Shown here: in pieces, positions 9,377 to 20,068 of the stretch | Layout: every line of letters starts with the position of its first letter | Numbering within the stretch: the first letter of the stretch is position 1 | NCBI RefSeq assembly: GCF_031085165.1 | Contig: NZ_JAVHTY010000001.1 | Coordinates: 620,001-684,000, forward strand | Origin: Pseudomonas sp. 102515 | Lineage (GTDB): Bacteria > Pseudomonadota > Gammaproteobacteria > Pseudomonadales > Pseudomonadaceae | Direction: 5' to 3' | Length of the DNA: 64,000 nt | The notes under the pieces: generated by a model | Databases searched by the model: none | The model's input: the letters and a program-made list of their open reading frames with translations, nothing else | Told to the model about the DNA's origin: nothing | Program-made: the position numbers and the translations under genes

Positions 9377-10128
9377 TGCTAACCCGCCCTTCCTGACGTT
9401 TCCGCTCGGGAAGAACCCTGAGGCGTGAACACTGGCTGCGCGGGAGATTAGGGAGTGAGCCGCGGTGACGGGGCGTTCATGCTGCCGCCTACGCTCGGCG
9501 GCGTTACCAATATGAACATCCCTGCGGTACCGCTGATAGGTCCGACGTGCGCCTTTTCTATCACCTGAAAGAGACCTACCGCGACCGTAGTAGCGTAATG
9601 GGGGACATCCACGTCCCAGGGCTCCAGCAGCATCGTGGGCGCTGTCTGCGAAGTGCTGGAGCAGCAAGGACGGCGCCAACGTCGAGCCGGGGGCATGTTC
9701 ATCTCTTCTTGCGGGCAAGGCAACCGACCTCGGTGAAACCGGTGGCCGTAATGATGTCCTTTCTTCGCGCGGTGCCTGGCAGGGCGAACCGATCCAGAAA
9801 GGATCCACCGATCAGCGCCGGCGACTACAGCCTGTGCTGAATGAAATCGCGGTCACCGTAGGAGCGCGGCGGGAGCAGGCGGGAACTGGCAGCAGGCGAT
9901 GGCGGGCTTCGTCAGGTCATTCAATTCCACGGGGTTCGCGGTGACTACTGGATTGGCACCGCCTCACCGCCATCACGGCCCAACGCTATGTGTGCCAGCA
10001 GACAGACGCCACCCTCCATAGACTTCCACACTGGATGCGCACCGTCTCAAGACGTCGTGCACGTGGCACCTGCGTGGAAGGCATCTCTGCGCCGCTGTTT
10101 GCATTTCGCGCTGAATGCTAAGGAAAAC
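9377..10128. other. 752-bp gap with no supported gene
   Basis: Several overlapping open frames occur on both strands, and none has a good ribosome-binding site with family-like sequence. The best candidate is a 91-codon minus-strand frame (9448-9723) containing the plausible-looking segment LFQVIEKAHVGPISGTAG, possibly a gene remnant. The upstream extension of the glucan-synthase frame (9988-10128) also lies here and is judged untranslated. Confidence 0.4.
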
Positions 10129-13100
10129 ATGGATAGGCAATGGCTTCGAGCAATCCGTCGGTTGTGGCATCCCGCACCGCGCGTCTTCCACTACGAACCA
10201 GCCCTGCGCGCGGAGCTGTTCAGTTTGGAGCAGATGGCTACCCACGGCGCTCATCTGGCCCGACAACATCACCTGAGTCCCGACAACACCTCGGATGCCC
10301 TGCTTCATCGACTCGCTGAAAATGCCACCGTACTGGCCAGCAGCTGCCAGGCCATGGCCGTGGCGGCGCTATCCAAGCAACGTGCCACCCCGGCGGCCGC
10401 GTGGCTACTGGACAATTTCTATCTGGTCGAAGAGCAGATACGCACCGCACAGAAACATCTACCCAAAGGTTACTGCCGTGAGCTGCCAGGTCTGGAGGAC
10501 GGGCCCTCGCGTACCTTTCCACGGGTGTATGACATCGCGCTGGAAACCATCTCCCACGGCGACGGCCGCGTCGATAGCGATAATCTGAGCCGTTTCGTCA
10601 CCGCTTATCAGGCGGTGACGCCCCTGACCCTGGGCGAGTTGTGGGCCATTCCCATCATGTTGCGCCTGGCGTTGATCGAAAATCTCCGGCGTGTCGCGTC
10701 ACAGGTGATGGCTAGCTGGACCGATCGTAACCTCGCCAACGACTGGGCCGACCGTTTCATTTCCACCGCCGAGCACGACGCCAAGAGCGTAGTCCTGCTG
10801 GTGGCCGACCTCGCACGCTCTGCGCCGCCGATGACCAGCGCCTTCGTTGCGGAGCTCTCGCGACGTTTGCAGGGCCAGAGTACCTCACTGGTTCTGCCGA
10901 TGACCTGGGTCGAACAGGCCCTGGCGGAGTCCGGCCAAAGTGTCGAACGCCTTATTCATCTCGATGGCCAACTGCAGGCCACGGAGCAGGTGTCGATCAG
11001 CAACAGCATCAGCAGCTTGCGGCTGCTATCGGCGGTGGACTGGCGCGAGTTCGTCGAGCGCATGAGCGGCGTCGAACAAGCGCTGGCCAAGGACCCGGCT
11101 GACATCTACGGCCGCATGGATTTCGCCACTCGCGATCACTACCGCCACGCCATCGAGCGCCTGGCGCGCAGCTGCTCGCATTCCGAGATCGACATCGCGC
11201 AGGCGGCCATCGGTCTCTGCGACGCCGCGGCCGAGCAGGATCCGCTGAAGAGGCACGTCGGTTTCTACCTGGTGGGCGCGGGACTGGCCATCCTGGAAAT
11301 ACAGCTGGGTGCCCGGCGCTCCCTGGTGGAGCGCTGCCGCAGGATACTGCGCGGCGCGCCCATGGCGTTCTTCGTCGTGCCCGTCATGGCGCTCAGCGTG
11401 CTGTTGGCCTGGCCTTTCTTCAGCTGGTCGAGAGCGGACGGATGGGGCCTCTGGACGATACTGCTGCTTGGCGGGCCGATCGTGGTAATGACCAGCCAGC
11501 TGGCCATCGCGCTGGTCAACCGCCTGGTGACCCTGACGCTGCTGCCGGACATTCTGCCCCGCCTGGATCTCAGCGCCGGCATTCCCCCCGAGGCACGCAC
11601 GCTGGTCGTGGTGCCAACGCTGATCGGTAGCGTTCAGGACGTGGAAGAACTGATCGATGGCATGGAGGTACGCTTTCTCGCCAATCGGGACGCCAACCTG
11701 CACTTCGCCTTGCTCACCGATTTCATGGATGCCCAGAGCGAAGTCCTCGAGAGTGACGCGTCGATACTGCACTACGCGAGCCAGGCGGTCGAAGCCCTGA
11801 ACCTGAAGTATCCGGAAACCGGCGCGGCACGGTTCTTCCTGCTGCATCGCCCGCGGCGCTGGAATCCCACCGAACAGCGCTGGATAGGCCACGAGCGCAA
11901 GCGCGGCAAGATAGCGGACCTCAATGCGCTGCTACGCGGGCATGGCGCTGGGCGCTTCTCCCTGGTCGTCGGCAACCTCTCTGCTCTGCCGAGGATCAGC
12001 TACGTCATCACGCTGGATACCGACACCCAACTGCCGCGCGAGGTGGCGCGGCAGCTCCTGGGTGCGATCTGCCACCCGCTCAACCAACCGCGCTTCGATG
12101 GGCGCCAGAAACGCATCACGAGCGGCTACGCGATTCTGCAACCTCGTGTCGGCATCAGCCTGCCGAGTATCGCTCGCTCCACGTACGCTCAGCTGTTCGG
12201 CAGCGACGCTGGCGTGGACCCCTACACACGCTCCGTCTCCGACGTCTACCAGGACTTGTTCGGCAACGGCTCATTCATCGGCAAAGGGATCTATGCCGTG
12301 GATGCCTTCGAACATGCCCTGCAGGACCGCTTTCCCGAAAACCGTATTCTCAGCCACGACCTGATCGAGGGCTGTTATGCCCATTCCGGCCTGATCAGTG
12401 ATGTACAACTCTATGAAGAGCATCCGGCGCGCTACAGCGCCGACGCCAAACGCCGTCATCGCTGGATACGCGGAGACTGGCAGTTACTGCCGTGGCTGAT
12501 GCCCTGGACACCGAAATCCGACGGTAGCCTGGAGCCGAATCACCTGACGCACCTGGCCTACTGGAAGATCATCGACAACCTGCGTCGTAGCCTGGAGCCA
12601 GCCGCCTTTCTCGGGGTATTGCTATGGGGTTGGTTTGCCAGCGCTCACGCACTGGCGTGGAGCCTTGGCGTATTGCTGCTGGTGATCACCCACCCCCTGA
12701 TCAGCGCCTCGCTGGAGGTGCTGCACAAAGCCCCGGACATCCAGCTCGGTCAGCACCTGAAGGTGGTCCTTCGTAGTGCCATCCAGCAGATCACACGGGC
12801 GCTGCTGAGCCTGGTGTGGCTACCCTTCGAAGCCTTCAGCAGCCTGGACGCCATCGGCCGCACGCTGTGGCGCCTGACCATCAGTCGCCGCCATCTCCTG
12901 CAATGGAATTCGTCCCGCGAAGTGGAGCGCAGCAGCCGCAACGACCTGCCGGGCCTGTATCGGCTGATGTGGGTGGCGCCCCTGCTGGCCATCGTCGTGG
13001 CCGCCGCCTTGCTGCTGGGTGACGCCCCCTGGGTATCGGCAATCGCCGCGCCTTTCCTGCTGGCCTGGCTGCTGGCACCGGCCGTCGCCTATCGGTTGAG

Positions 13101-16100
13101 CCAGCCAAGTGGCCCATCGGTGTTCACGCCTTCTCCCGCGGAGCAGCAATTCCTGCGCGGCCTGACGCGCAAGACCTGGGCCTTCTTCGACGATCACGTG
13201 GGCCCTGGCGATAACTGGCTGCCTCCGGACAACATTCAGGAGCAGCCAACGGCGGTGACCGCCCACCGAACCTCGCCGACCAACATGGGCATGGCGCTGC
13301 TCTCCCACCTGGCGGCCCATGACTTCGCCTACCTGAGCGGGGGCCGCCTGCTCACACGACTGGATAAGACACTGGCCAGCATGTCGCGGCTGGAGCGTCA
13401 TCGCCGCCACTTCTACAACTGGTACGACACCCAGACCCTGCAACCGCTGCCGCCGCGCTACGTGTCCACGGTGGACAGCGGCAATCTGGCTGGCCTGCTA
13501 CTGACACTGCGCTCCGGGCTTCATGAATTGCCCCACGCGCCACTGCTCAGCGCTGACTGGTGCAATGGCCTGGCGGACTGCCTTGCCGTGCTGCGAGAGG
13601 CAGTACAGGCGAGCGCGCTGGATGAGCAGTTGCTCGCCGGTGCGTACAGCGAATTGGCGGCCGCCCATACGCTTGAAGGTTTGCACGAGATTGGTGCCGT
13701 CCTGCAGCGCCTGATCGCCTGGGCCGAGGCTCTGAAACCCGCGCTGAGGGTGGCTCCCGACACCGACTACTGGCGTCTGGCATTGCTCGCTCAATGCGAG
13801 GATCTCCACGGCGAGTTGGCCAGCCTGACCCTGCCCGGCTCCCCCCTGGCATCGGCCAGCTGGCATGAGCTGGCGCAGCTGGAGGTCACGCAGTGGCCCA
13901 TCGACGAACAGCCTCGGGTACGGGCGGTGATCGCCCAGGCCAAGGAGCGCATCGTCACCGCGCTGCGCCTGGCGGATCTCACTGCCGACCTGGCCGACAT
14001 GGACTTCACCTTTCTCTACAACCCGCAACGCGAGCTGCTGACCATTGGCTACAACGTCGAGGAACAACGCCTGGACGGCGGCTACTATGATCTCCTGGCG
14101 TCGGAAGCACGTCTGACCAGTTTCCTGGCCATCGCGCAGGGACAACTGCCGCAGGAAAGTTGGTTCACCCTCGGCCGGCTGTTGACGAGCAACGGCGGCA
14201 ATCCCGTGTTGCTGTCCTGGACCGGCTCGATGTTCGAGTACCTGATGCCGATGCTGGTCATGCCCAACCATGCCGGCACCCTGCTCGACCAGACCTGCCG
14301 CGCGGCCGTGGCGAGACAGATCGAATACGGCCAGCAACTGGGCCTGCCATGGGGCGTATCCGAGTCCGGCTACAGCACCCTGGATGCGCAACTCAACTAC
14401 CAGTACCGGGCCTTCGGCGTGCCCGGGCTCGGTCTCAAGCGCGGGCTGGGCGAAGACCTGGTGATGGCACCCTATGCCTCGGTGTTGGCGCTGATGGTAG
14501 CGCCAGAAGCCGCGTGCAAGAATCTCCAGCGCCTGGCCGGCATGGGCATGGCTGGCCGCTATGGCCTGTATGAAGCCATCGACTTCACCAGCGCCCGCCT
14601 CCCGCCAGGGCAGCACGCCGGACTCATCCAGTCGTTCATGGCGCACCACCAGGGCATGAGCCTGCTGTCACTGACCCATGTCTTGCTCGAGCGGCCCATG
14701 CAGCGTCGCTTCGAAGCCAATCCGCAGTTCCAGGCCACGTCCCTGCTGCTGCAGGAGCGGGCGCCTAGAAGTGCCGCGCAGTACCTGCACACCGCCAATG
14801 CCGCGCTGGAAGGCCAGGTCGCCCGCGCCAGTGAAAACAAGCTGCGGGTCTACACCGATCCTTGCCGGCGGCACCCGGCCGTGCAGTTGCTTTCCAACGG
14901 CCGCTACCATGTGATGATCAGTAATGCCGGCGGCGGCTACAGCCGCCGCGACAACCTGGCCGTCACGCGCTGGCAGGAAGACATCACCTGCGACAACACC
15001 GGCACCTTCTGTTACCTCCGCGATGTGGACAGCGGCGATTTCTGGTCCTCGGCGCACCAGCCCACCTTACGCAGGACGGAGGGCTTCGAGGCGATCTTCA
15101 CCGATGCCAGGGCCGAGTTTCGGGTCCGCGAACGTGATTTCGATGTCCATACCGAAATCGTCGTTTCGCCGGAAGACGACATCGAATTACGGCGCCTCCA
15201 CATCAGCAATCGCAGTGGACGGCGCCGAACCCTGGAGCTTACCAGCTACGCGGAAGTGGTCCTGGCCCCTGCCTTGAGCGACGCCTTGCACCCGGCCTTC
15301 AGCAAGCTGTTCGTGCAAAGCGAACTGCTCACCCCGCTGCAGGCCATCCTGTGTAGCCGGCGGCCACGCTCCAGTGATGAAAAGGTGCCGTGGTTGTGTC
15401 ACCTGCTGGCGGTCCACGATGCGGACATCGCGGCGATCTCCTACGAAACCGATCGAGCCCGCTTCATCGGTCGTGGGCGCAACTTGACGCACCCTGCCGC
15501 CATGGATGCCGAGGCACTTTCCGGTACCGCCGGCGCGGTGCTCGATCCCATCGTGGCCATCCGCTGCCGGATCACCTTCGACCCAGGCCAGATCGCCACC
15601 ATCGATCTGGTGACCGGCGTGAGCGACAACCGTGAGGGTTGCCTCCAGCTGATCAACAAATACCGCGACCGCCGCCTCGCTGATCGCGTCTTCGACCTGA
15701 GCTGGACCCACAGCCAGGTGCTGCTGCGCCAGCTCAACACCTCCCACGCCGAGGCGCGGCTGTTCGAGCAGATGGCTGCGTCCATCATCTATACCAACCC
15801 CTCACTGCGGGCCGCACCGAATATCCTCGCGGCCAATCAGCGCAATCAAAGCGGCCTCTGGGGCCAGGCGATCTCGGGCGACCGACCCATCGTGCTGCTG
15901 CAGATTTCCACGGCTATCCATATCGATCTGGTGCGCAAGCTGGTGCAGGCTCACGCCTACTGGCGACACAAAGGGCTCAGTGTCGACCTGGTGATCTGGA
16001 ACGAAGACCAAGCGGGTTATCGTCAGGAACTGCAGGATTCGATCATGGAGCTGGTCACCTCGGGCAGCGAGGCGCACCTGATCGATCGGCCAGGTGGCAT

Positions 16101-18693
16101 CTTCGTCCGGCCGGCGCAACAGCTCTCCCATGAGGATCGTGTGCTGATGCTGGCGGTCGCTCACCTGGTGCTCAGCGACGAGCGCGGCAGTCTCGCCGAA
16201 CAGGTCCACCGGCGCCGCGCGGAACCGAGGCTACCGGCTTTCGATGCCAAGCTATTGCCCAGCGTCGTTCCGACCGCTGCGACTCCGCTGGCCGATGCGT
16301 CCCTGATCCTCGGCAACCCCCATGGCGGCTTCAGCGCCGATGGCAAGGAATACGTCATTCACTCGCATGCCGGACAGCGCACGCCAGCGCCCTGGGTGAA
16401 CGTGCTGGCAAACCCCAACTTCGGCAGCGTGATTTCGGAAAGTGGCAACGCCTACACCTGGTATGAAAATGCCCACGAATTCCGCCTGACCCCATGGCGC
16501 AATGATCCGGTCAGCGACCCAGGCGACGAGACCTTCTACCTACGCGACGAAGACAGCGGCCACTACTGGTCGCCCACGCCCCTGCCCCGCCCTGGCAAGG
16601 GTACCTACGTGACCCGGCACGGCTTTGGCTATAGCGTGTTCGAACACGAAGAAGACGGTATTCGCAGCGAACTGTGGGTCTACGTATCGCTACAGGATCC
16701 GGTCAAGTTCTCACACCTGAAAATCCATAACACTTCAGATCGACCCCGGCGACTGTCGATCACCGGCTACGTGGCCTGGGTCCTCGGAGACCTTCGCGAG
16801 AAATCCTGCATGCACGTGGTCAGCGAGGCCGACCCGAACAGCGGCGCGCTCCTGGCACGCAACAGCTACTCCATCGAGTTCCCAGGCCGGGTGGCCTTCT
16901 TCGATGTCGATATGCCGATCGCCAGCAGTACCGCCGGCCGCTGTGACTTCATCGGCCGCAACGGACACCTCGCGGCGCCGGCAGCGATGGCACAGCCCCA
17001 CCTGTCCGGGCGCAGCGGCCCAGGGCTCGATCCTTGCGCTGCCCTACGGGTGGATATGCAACTGGCGCCTGGCGAGAAGCGTAGCGTCACCTTCCGGCTC
17101 GGCGCGGCGCAGGATGCCGCCTCGGCATCGCATCTGGTGCTGCGCATGCGGGGCAACGTCAGCGCAGAAGCGGAATTGCAAGGCGTCCGCGAGCACTGGC
17201 ACGAGACGCTGGGCAAGCTGCAGATCACTACGCCGGAGCCGGCCGTGGACGTACTGGTCAATGGCTGGCTGATGTATCAGGTGATCGCCTGCCGCTTCTG
17301 GGCCCGCAGTGGCTATTACCAATCCGGCGGGGCGTTCGGTTTCCGCGACCAGTTGCAGGACAGCATGGCCATGCTGCATGCCGATCCGGCCGCGGTTCGT
17401 CGGCACCTCCTGCTGTGCGCCGCTCATCAATTCATCGAAGGTGATGTGCAACATTGGTGGCACCCGCCCCTGGATCGCGGTGTGCGTACCCGCTGCTCCG
17501 ACGACTATCTCTGGCTGGCCTGGGCGACCAGCCGCTACGTCAAGGTCACGGGTGATGCCGGCGTACTCTCGGAATCCGTGGGCTACCTGGAAGGACGCGC
17601 GCTGAACGCTGGTGAACAGTCCTATTACGACCTGCCGACCCACTCCCCTTTACGCGAGACGTTGTACCAGCATTGCGTGAGGGCGATCGAGCACAGCCTG
17701 ACGCGGGGCGCTCATGGCCTTCCGCTGATGGGTGACGGCGACTGGAACGATGGCATGAACCGCGTCGGCGAGGAGGGCAAGGGCGAAAGCGTCTGGCTCG
17801 GTTTCTTTGGCTACGACGTGCTCCGCCGCTTCGCCACCACCGCCCTGCTCCATGACGATGCCGCCTTTGCCAGGCGCTGCGAAGAAGAGGCCGAGACCTT
17901 GCGCCTCAGCCTCGATGCGCACGCGTGGGATGGAGACTGGTATCGCCGCGCCTACTTCGACGATGGCACGCCCCTGGGCTCGGCCGGCAATGATGAATGC
18001 CGCATCGATTCCATCGCGCAGAGCTGGTCGGTGCTGTCGGGCGCGGCGCCGGAGCCGCGCCAACGCGTGGCCATGGCGTCTCTGGAGCGGCACCTCATGC
18101 GTCGTGATATCGGCCTGGTGCAACTGCTGGACCCGCCCTTCGACCAGGGTGTACTCGATCCTGGCTACATCAAGGGCTATGTACCCGGCGTTCGCGAGAA
18201 CGGCGGGCAGTACACCCATGCGGCGGTATGGGCGGGCATGGCGTTTGCCGAGTTGGGGGACAGTGCCCGGGCATGGGAGCTACTGCGGATGATCAATCCA
18301 GTCGGCCACGGGAACGATGCGACCGCCACCTACAAGGTCGAGCCCTATGTCGTGGCTGCCGATGTCTATGGCATGCCGCCCCACGAGGGACGGGGCGGCT
18401 GGAGCTGGTACACCGGCTCGGCCGGCTGGATGTATCAGCTGATCGTCGAGTCGCTACTCGGCGTGCAACGCAGCGGCAGCCAGTTGCGCATCCGCCCGGT
18501 GCTGCCGGCGGAGTGGGCGACCTTCAGCCTGGACTACCGTTTCGGCACCACCCTCTACCGCATCGCGCTTTCCCGCGGCGACCTGCCCCAGGCGACCATG
18601 CAAATGGACGGCATGACGGTGCAAGGCGACAGCATCGGCTTGATCGACGATGGCCTGGAGCATCAGGTCGATGTGCGCTGGCCGAACAGCTAG
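10129..18693 (+). CDS. ndvB: Cyclic beta-(1,2)-glucan synthase (NdvB/Cgs type)
   Basis: Giant inner-membrane enzyme of 2854 residues that builds cyclic beta-glucans from UDP-glucose. ATG 10129 is chosen because AAGGA lies six bases upstream. An N-terminal helical region is followed by membrane segments near 410-430 and 440-465. A GT84 glycosyltransferase domain has DTDTQLP (Asp630, Asp632) and HRWIRGDWQ (777-785), with more membrane segments near 825-860 and 943-990. A glycoamylase-like module spans about 1000-1500, and two beta-sandwich modules begin near 1584 and 2064. The C-terminal GH94 phosphorylase domain carries GDGDWNDGMN (2535-2544), with the presumed acid Asp in this motif. Length matches rhizobial NdvB (about 2830). 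Such glucans serve osmoadaptation and host interaction. No ndvA-like exporter is adjacent. Confidence 0.93.
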   Translation: MDRQWLRAIRRLWHPAPRVFHYEPALRAELFSLEQMATHGAHLARQHHLSPDNTSDALLHRLAENATVLASSCQAMAVAALSKQRATPAAAWLLDNFYLVEEQIRTAQKHLPKGYCRELPGLEDGPSRTFPRVYDIALETISHGDGRVDSDNLSRFVTAYQAVTPLTLGELWAIPIMLRLALIENLRRVASQVMASWTDRNLANDWADRFISTAEHDAKSVVLLVADLARSAPPMTSAFVAELSRRLQGQSTSLVLPMTWVEQALAESGQSVERLIHLDGQLQATEQVSISNSISSLRLLSAVDWREFVERMSGVEQALAKDPADIYGRMDFATRDHYRHAIERLARSCSHSEIDIAQAAIGLCDAAAEQDPLKRHVGFYLVGAGLAILEIQLGARRSLVERCRRILRGAPMAFFVVPVMALSVLLAWPFFSWSRADGWGLWTILLLGGPIVVMTSQLAIALVNRLVTLTLLPDILPRLDLSAGIPPEARTLVVVPTLIGSVQDVEELIDGMEVRFLANRDANLHFALLTDFMDAQSEVLESDASILHYASQAVEALNLKYPETGAARFFLLHRPRRWNPTEQRWIGHERKRGKIADLNALLRGHGAGRFSLVVGNLSALPRISYVITLDTDTQLPREVARQLLGAICHPLNQPRFDGRQKRITSGYAILQPRVGISLPSIARSTYAQLFGSDAGVDPYTRSVSDVYQDLFGNGSFIGKGIYAVDAFEHALQDRFPENRILSHDLIEGCYAHSGLISDVQLYEEHPARYSADAKRRHRWIRGDWQLLPWLMPWTPKSDGSLEPNHLTHLAYWKIIDNLRRSLEPAAFLGVLLWGWFASAHALAWSLGVLLLVITHPLISASLEVLHKAPDIQLGQHLKVVLRSAIQQITRALLSLVWLPFEAFSSLDAIGRTLWRLTISRRHLLQWNSSREVERSSRNDLPGLYRLMWVAPLLAIVVAAALLLGDAPWVSAIAAPFLLAWLLAPAVAYRLSQPSGPSVFTPSPAEQQFLRGLTRKTWAFFDDHVGPGDNWLPPDNIQEQPTAVTAHRTSPTNMGMALLSHLAAHDFAYLSGGRLLTRLDKTLASMSRLERHRRHFYNWYDTQTLQPLPPRYVSTVDSGNLAGLLLTLRSGLHELPHAPLLSADWCNGLADCLAVLREAVQASALDEQLLAGAYSELAAAHTLEGLHEIGAVLQRLIAWAEALKPALRVAPDTDYWRLALLAQCEDLHGELASLTLPGSPLASASWHELAQLEVTQWPIDEQPRVRAVIAQAKERIVTALRLADLTADLADMDFTFLYNPQRELLTIGYNVEEQRLDGGYYDLLASEARLTSFLAIAQGQLPQESWFTLGRLLTSNGGNPVLLSWTGSMFEYLMPMLVMPNHAGTLLDQTCRAAVARQIEYGQQLGLPWGVSESGYSTLDAQLNYQYRAFGVPGLGLKRGLGEDLVMAPYASVLALMVAPEAACKNLQRLAGMGMAGRYGLYEAIDFTSARLPPGQHAGLIQSFMAHHQGMSLLSLTHVLLERPMQRRFEANPQFQATSLLLQERAPRSAAQYLHTANAALEGQVARASENKLRVYTDPCRRHPAVQLLSNGRYHVMISNAGGGYSRRDNLAVTRWQEDITCDNTGTFCYLRDVDSGDFWSSAHQPTLRRTEGFEAIFTDARAEFRVRERDFDVHTEIVVSPEDDIELRRLHISNRSGRRRTLELTSYAEVVLAPALSDALHPAFSKLFVQSELLTPLQAILCSRRPRSSDEKVPWLCHLLAVHDADIAAISYETDRARFIGRGRNLTHPAAMDAEALSGTAGAVLDPIVAIRCRITFDPGQIATIDLVTGVSDNREGCLQLINKYRDRRLADRVFDLSWTHSQVLLRQLNTSHAEARLFEQMAASIIYTNPSLRAAPNILAANQRNQSGLWGQAISGDRPIVLLQISTAIHIDLVRKLVQAHAYWRHKGLSVDLVIWNEDQAGYRQELQDSIMELVTSGSEAHLIDRPGGIFVRPAQQLSHEDRVLMLAVAHLVLSDERGSLAEQVHRRRAEPRLPAFDAKLLPSVVPTAATPLADASLILGNPHGGFSADGKEYVIHSHAGQRTPAPWVNVLANPNFGSVISESGNAYTWYENAHEFRLTPWRNDPVSDPGDETFYLRDEDSGHYWSPTPLPRPGKGTYVTRHGFGYSVFEHEEDGIRSELWVYVSLQDPVKFSHLKIHNTSDRPRRLSITGYVAWVLGDLREKSCMHVVSEADPNSGALLARNSYSIEFPGRVAFFDVDMPIASSTAGRCDFIGRNGHLAAPAAMAQPHLSGRSGPGLDPCAALRVDMQLAPGEKRSVTFRLGAAQDAASASHLVLRMRGNVSAEAELQGVREHWHETLGKLQITTPEPAVDVLVNGWLMYQVIACRFWARSGYYQSGGAFGFRDQLQDSMAMLHADPAAVRRHLLLCAAHQFIEGDVQHWWHPPLDRGVRTRCSDDYLWLAWATSRYVKVTGDAGVLSESVGYLEGRALNAGEQSYYDLPTHSPLRETLYQHCVRAIEHSLTRGAHGLPLMGDGDWNDGMNRVGEEGKGESVWLGFFGYDVLRRFATTALLHDDAAFARRCEEEAETLRLSLDAHAWDGDWYRRAYFDDGTPLGSAGNDECRIDSIAQSWSVLSGAAPEPRQRVAMASLERHLMRRDIGLVQLLDPPFDQGVLDPGYIKGYVPGVRENGGQYTHAAVWAGMAFAELGDSARAWELLRMINPVGHGNDATATYKVEPYVVAADVYGMPPHEGRGGWSWYTGSAGWMYQLIVESLLGVQRSGSQLRIRPVLPAEWATFSLDYRFGTTLYRIALSRGDLPQATMQMDGMTVQGDSIGLIDDGLEHQVDVRWPNS

Positions 18694-18935
18694 AGCGGCG
18701 CAATGACAGCGCGCTCCGGGCACTTCGCAGGGACGCGCGGGGCGAAGGGACGGGACTTGACGACGAAGGGCCGGCGAAAAGCCGAATCATGCAGGACATC
18801 CCCGATGTTCACGACCGGGGCGGGGCCCTCTGAACGATCGGCTGGTCCTCGGACACAAGCACGGCGACCTGACTCGCGAACGCCCAGGAGCGCGCCACAC
18901 AGCAACATCGCTCATACCGCCACGAGGAAGTCGTT

Positions 18936-19136
18936 ATGCTCGCCTATTTCGTCGTTTCAAAAAGTTCGGGCAACATCATCCGGGTCACCAGGCGCGATGT
19001 CAGGCCGGCGGACTCCGCAACCGTCACCTTCCTCGAGGCGTCGCCCAGCGAGCTGGCTCGCTACGAGTCTGCACACGCCCGCGGTCAGGACCTGATCAAC
19101 ATCGCCGATACGGCGAGCCTTCCCAGCAGCACCTGA
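18936..19136 (+). CDS. Small hypothetical protein
   Basis: A 66-residue soluble protein with no recognised family. The frame is supported by GAGGAAG seven bases before the ATG and by a sensible sequence: an N-terminal beta-like stretch (MLAYFVVSKSSGNIIRV), then an acidic, Ala/Ser-rich C-terminus. It lies between the glucan synthase and the Crp/Fnr regulator on the same strand, about 240 bases after the synthase stop, so it may have its own promoter. Function unknown. Confidence 0.55.
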   Translation: MLAYFVVSKSSGNIIRVTRRDVRPADSATVTFLEASPSELARYESAHARGQDLINIADTASLPSST

Positions 19137-19211
19137 CGCTAAGGGAGCATTCGCGGGGGACGCCAGGCGTATAGTGACGGCTCAATCCGACCGCACTGTC
19201 GAAGAGAAGCC

Positions 19212-19934
19212 ATGCCCGAAGACTCCAAGCCGCAGCGCAATAGCTTGTTGGCTGCTCTACCTGACGACGTCCAGCAACGGCTCTCTTCGCACCTGGAGCT
19301 CGTCCATCTGGCGCTGGGTCAGGTGCTCTATGAATCTGGTGAGTCCGTACGCCACGTGTACTTCCCCACCGACTCGATCGTTTCGCTGCTCAACGTGATG
19401 GAAAACGGCGCCTCGGCGGAAATCGCCGTGGTGGGTAATGAAGGCTTGGTGGGCATCTCGCTGTTCATGGGCGGAGAGAGCACACCTAGCCGTGCCGTGG
19501 TACAGAGCGGCGGCTATGCGTATCGGCTGCCAGGCCAGCGCCTGACGGAAGAATTCGATCGACATGGTGACATGCTGGTGCTGATGCTGCGATATACCCA
19601 GGCACTGATCACCCAGATGTCGCAGACCGCTGTCTGCAACCGCCACCATTCGATCGACCAGCAGCTGTGTCGTTGGCTGTTATTGTCGCTGGATCGTCTG
19701 CCCGGTGATCAGCTGAACATGACCCAGGAATTGATCGCCAACATGCTCGGCGTGCGTCGCGAAGGGGTCACCGAGGCAGCGGGCAAACTGCAGCGCCAGG
19801 GCGTGATCGAATACAGCCGCGGCCACATCACGGTACTCGACCGTAAGCAACTCGAACAGATGAGTTGCGAATGCTATGCCGTAGTGAAAAAGGAAACCGA
19901 TCGCCTGCTGTCATATCTGCCGCTACGCATTTAG
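19212..19934 (+). CDS. Crp/Fnr family transcriptional regulator
   Basis: A 240-residue regulator with an N-terminal cyclic-nucleotide-binding fold (about residues 20-130, with FPTDSIVSLLNVMENG and AEIAVVGNEGLVGI). A dimerisation helix follows, then a C-terminal winged helix (about 160-225, LNMTQELIANMLGVRREGVTEAAGKL). The segment CNRHHSIDQQLCRWLLLSLDRL is typical of the Crp-like subgroup lacking the Fnr iron-sulfur cysteines. The phosphate-binding signature of true cAMP sites is not obvious, so the ligand is uncertain. A TATAGT at 19170-19175 is a possible -10. The neighbouring glucan synthase is a candidate target but no binding site was identified. Confidence 0.88.
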   Translation: MPEDSKPQRNSLLAALPDDVQQRLSSHLELVHLALGQVLYESGESVRHVYFPTDSIVSLLNVMENGASAEIAVVGNEGLVGISLFMGGESTPSRAVVQSGGYAYRLPGQRLTEEFDRHGDMLVLMLRYTQALITQMSQTAVCNRHHSIDQQLCRWLLLSLDRLPGDQLNMTQELIANMLGVRREGVTEAAGKLQRQGVIEYSRGHITVLDRKQLEQMSCECYAVVKKETDRLLSYLPLRI

Positions 19935-20068
19935 GACATGTACAGACCTTGCAGCGTGGATGGATCGTCAACATGCCTGTAGGCAAAAAAGCCCATCGCC
20001 CATCCAGTCTGACTGTCCGAGCCAGAACCACGGCCCAGCGCATCATGCACAGGGCATTTCTGGAGAGA

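Noticed and set aside
9988-10128. N-terminal extension of the glucan synthase by 47 codons
   Set aside because: A proper ribosome-binding site lies only before ATG 10129, and the extension does not look like the family.
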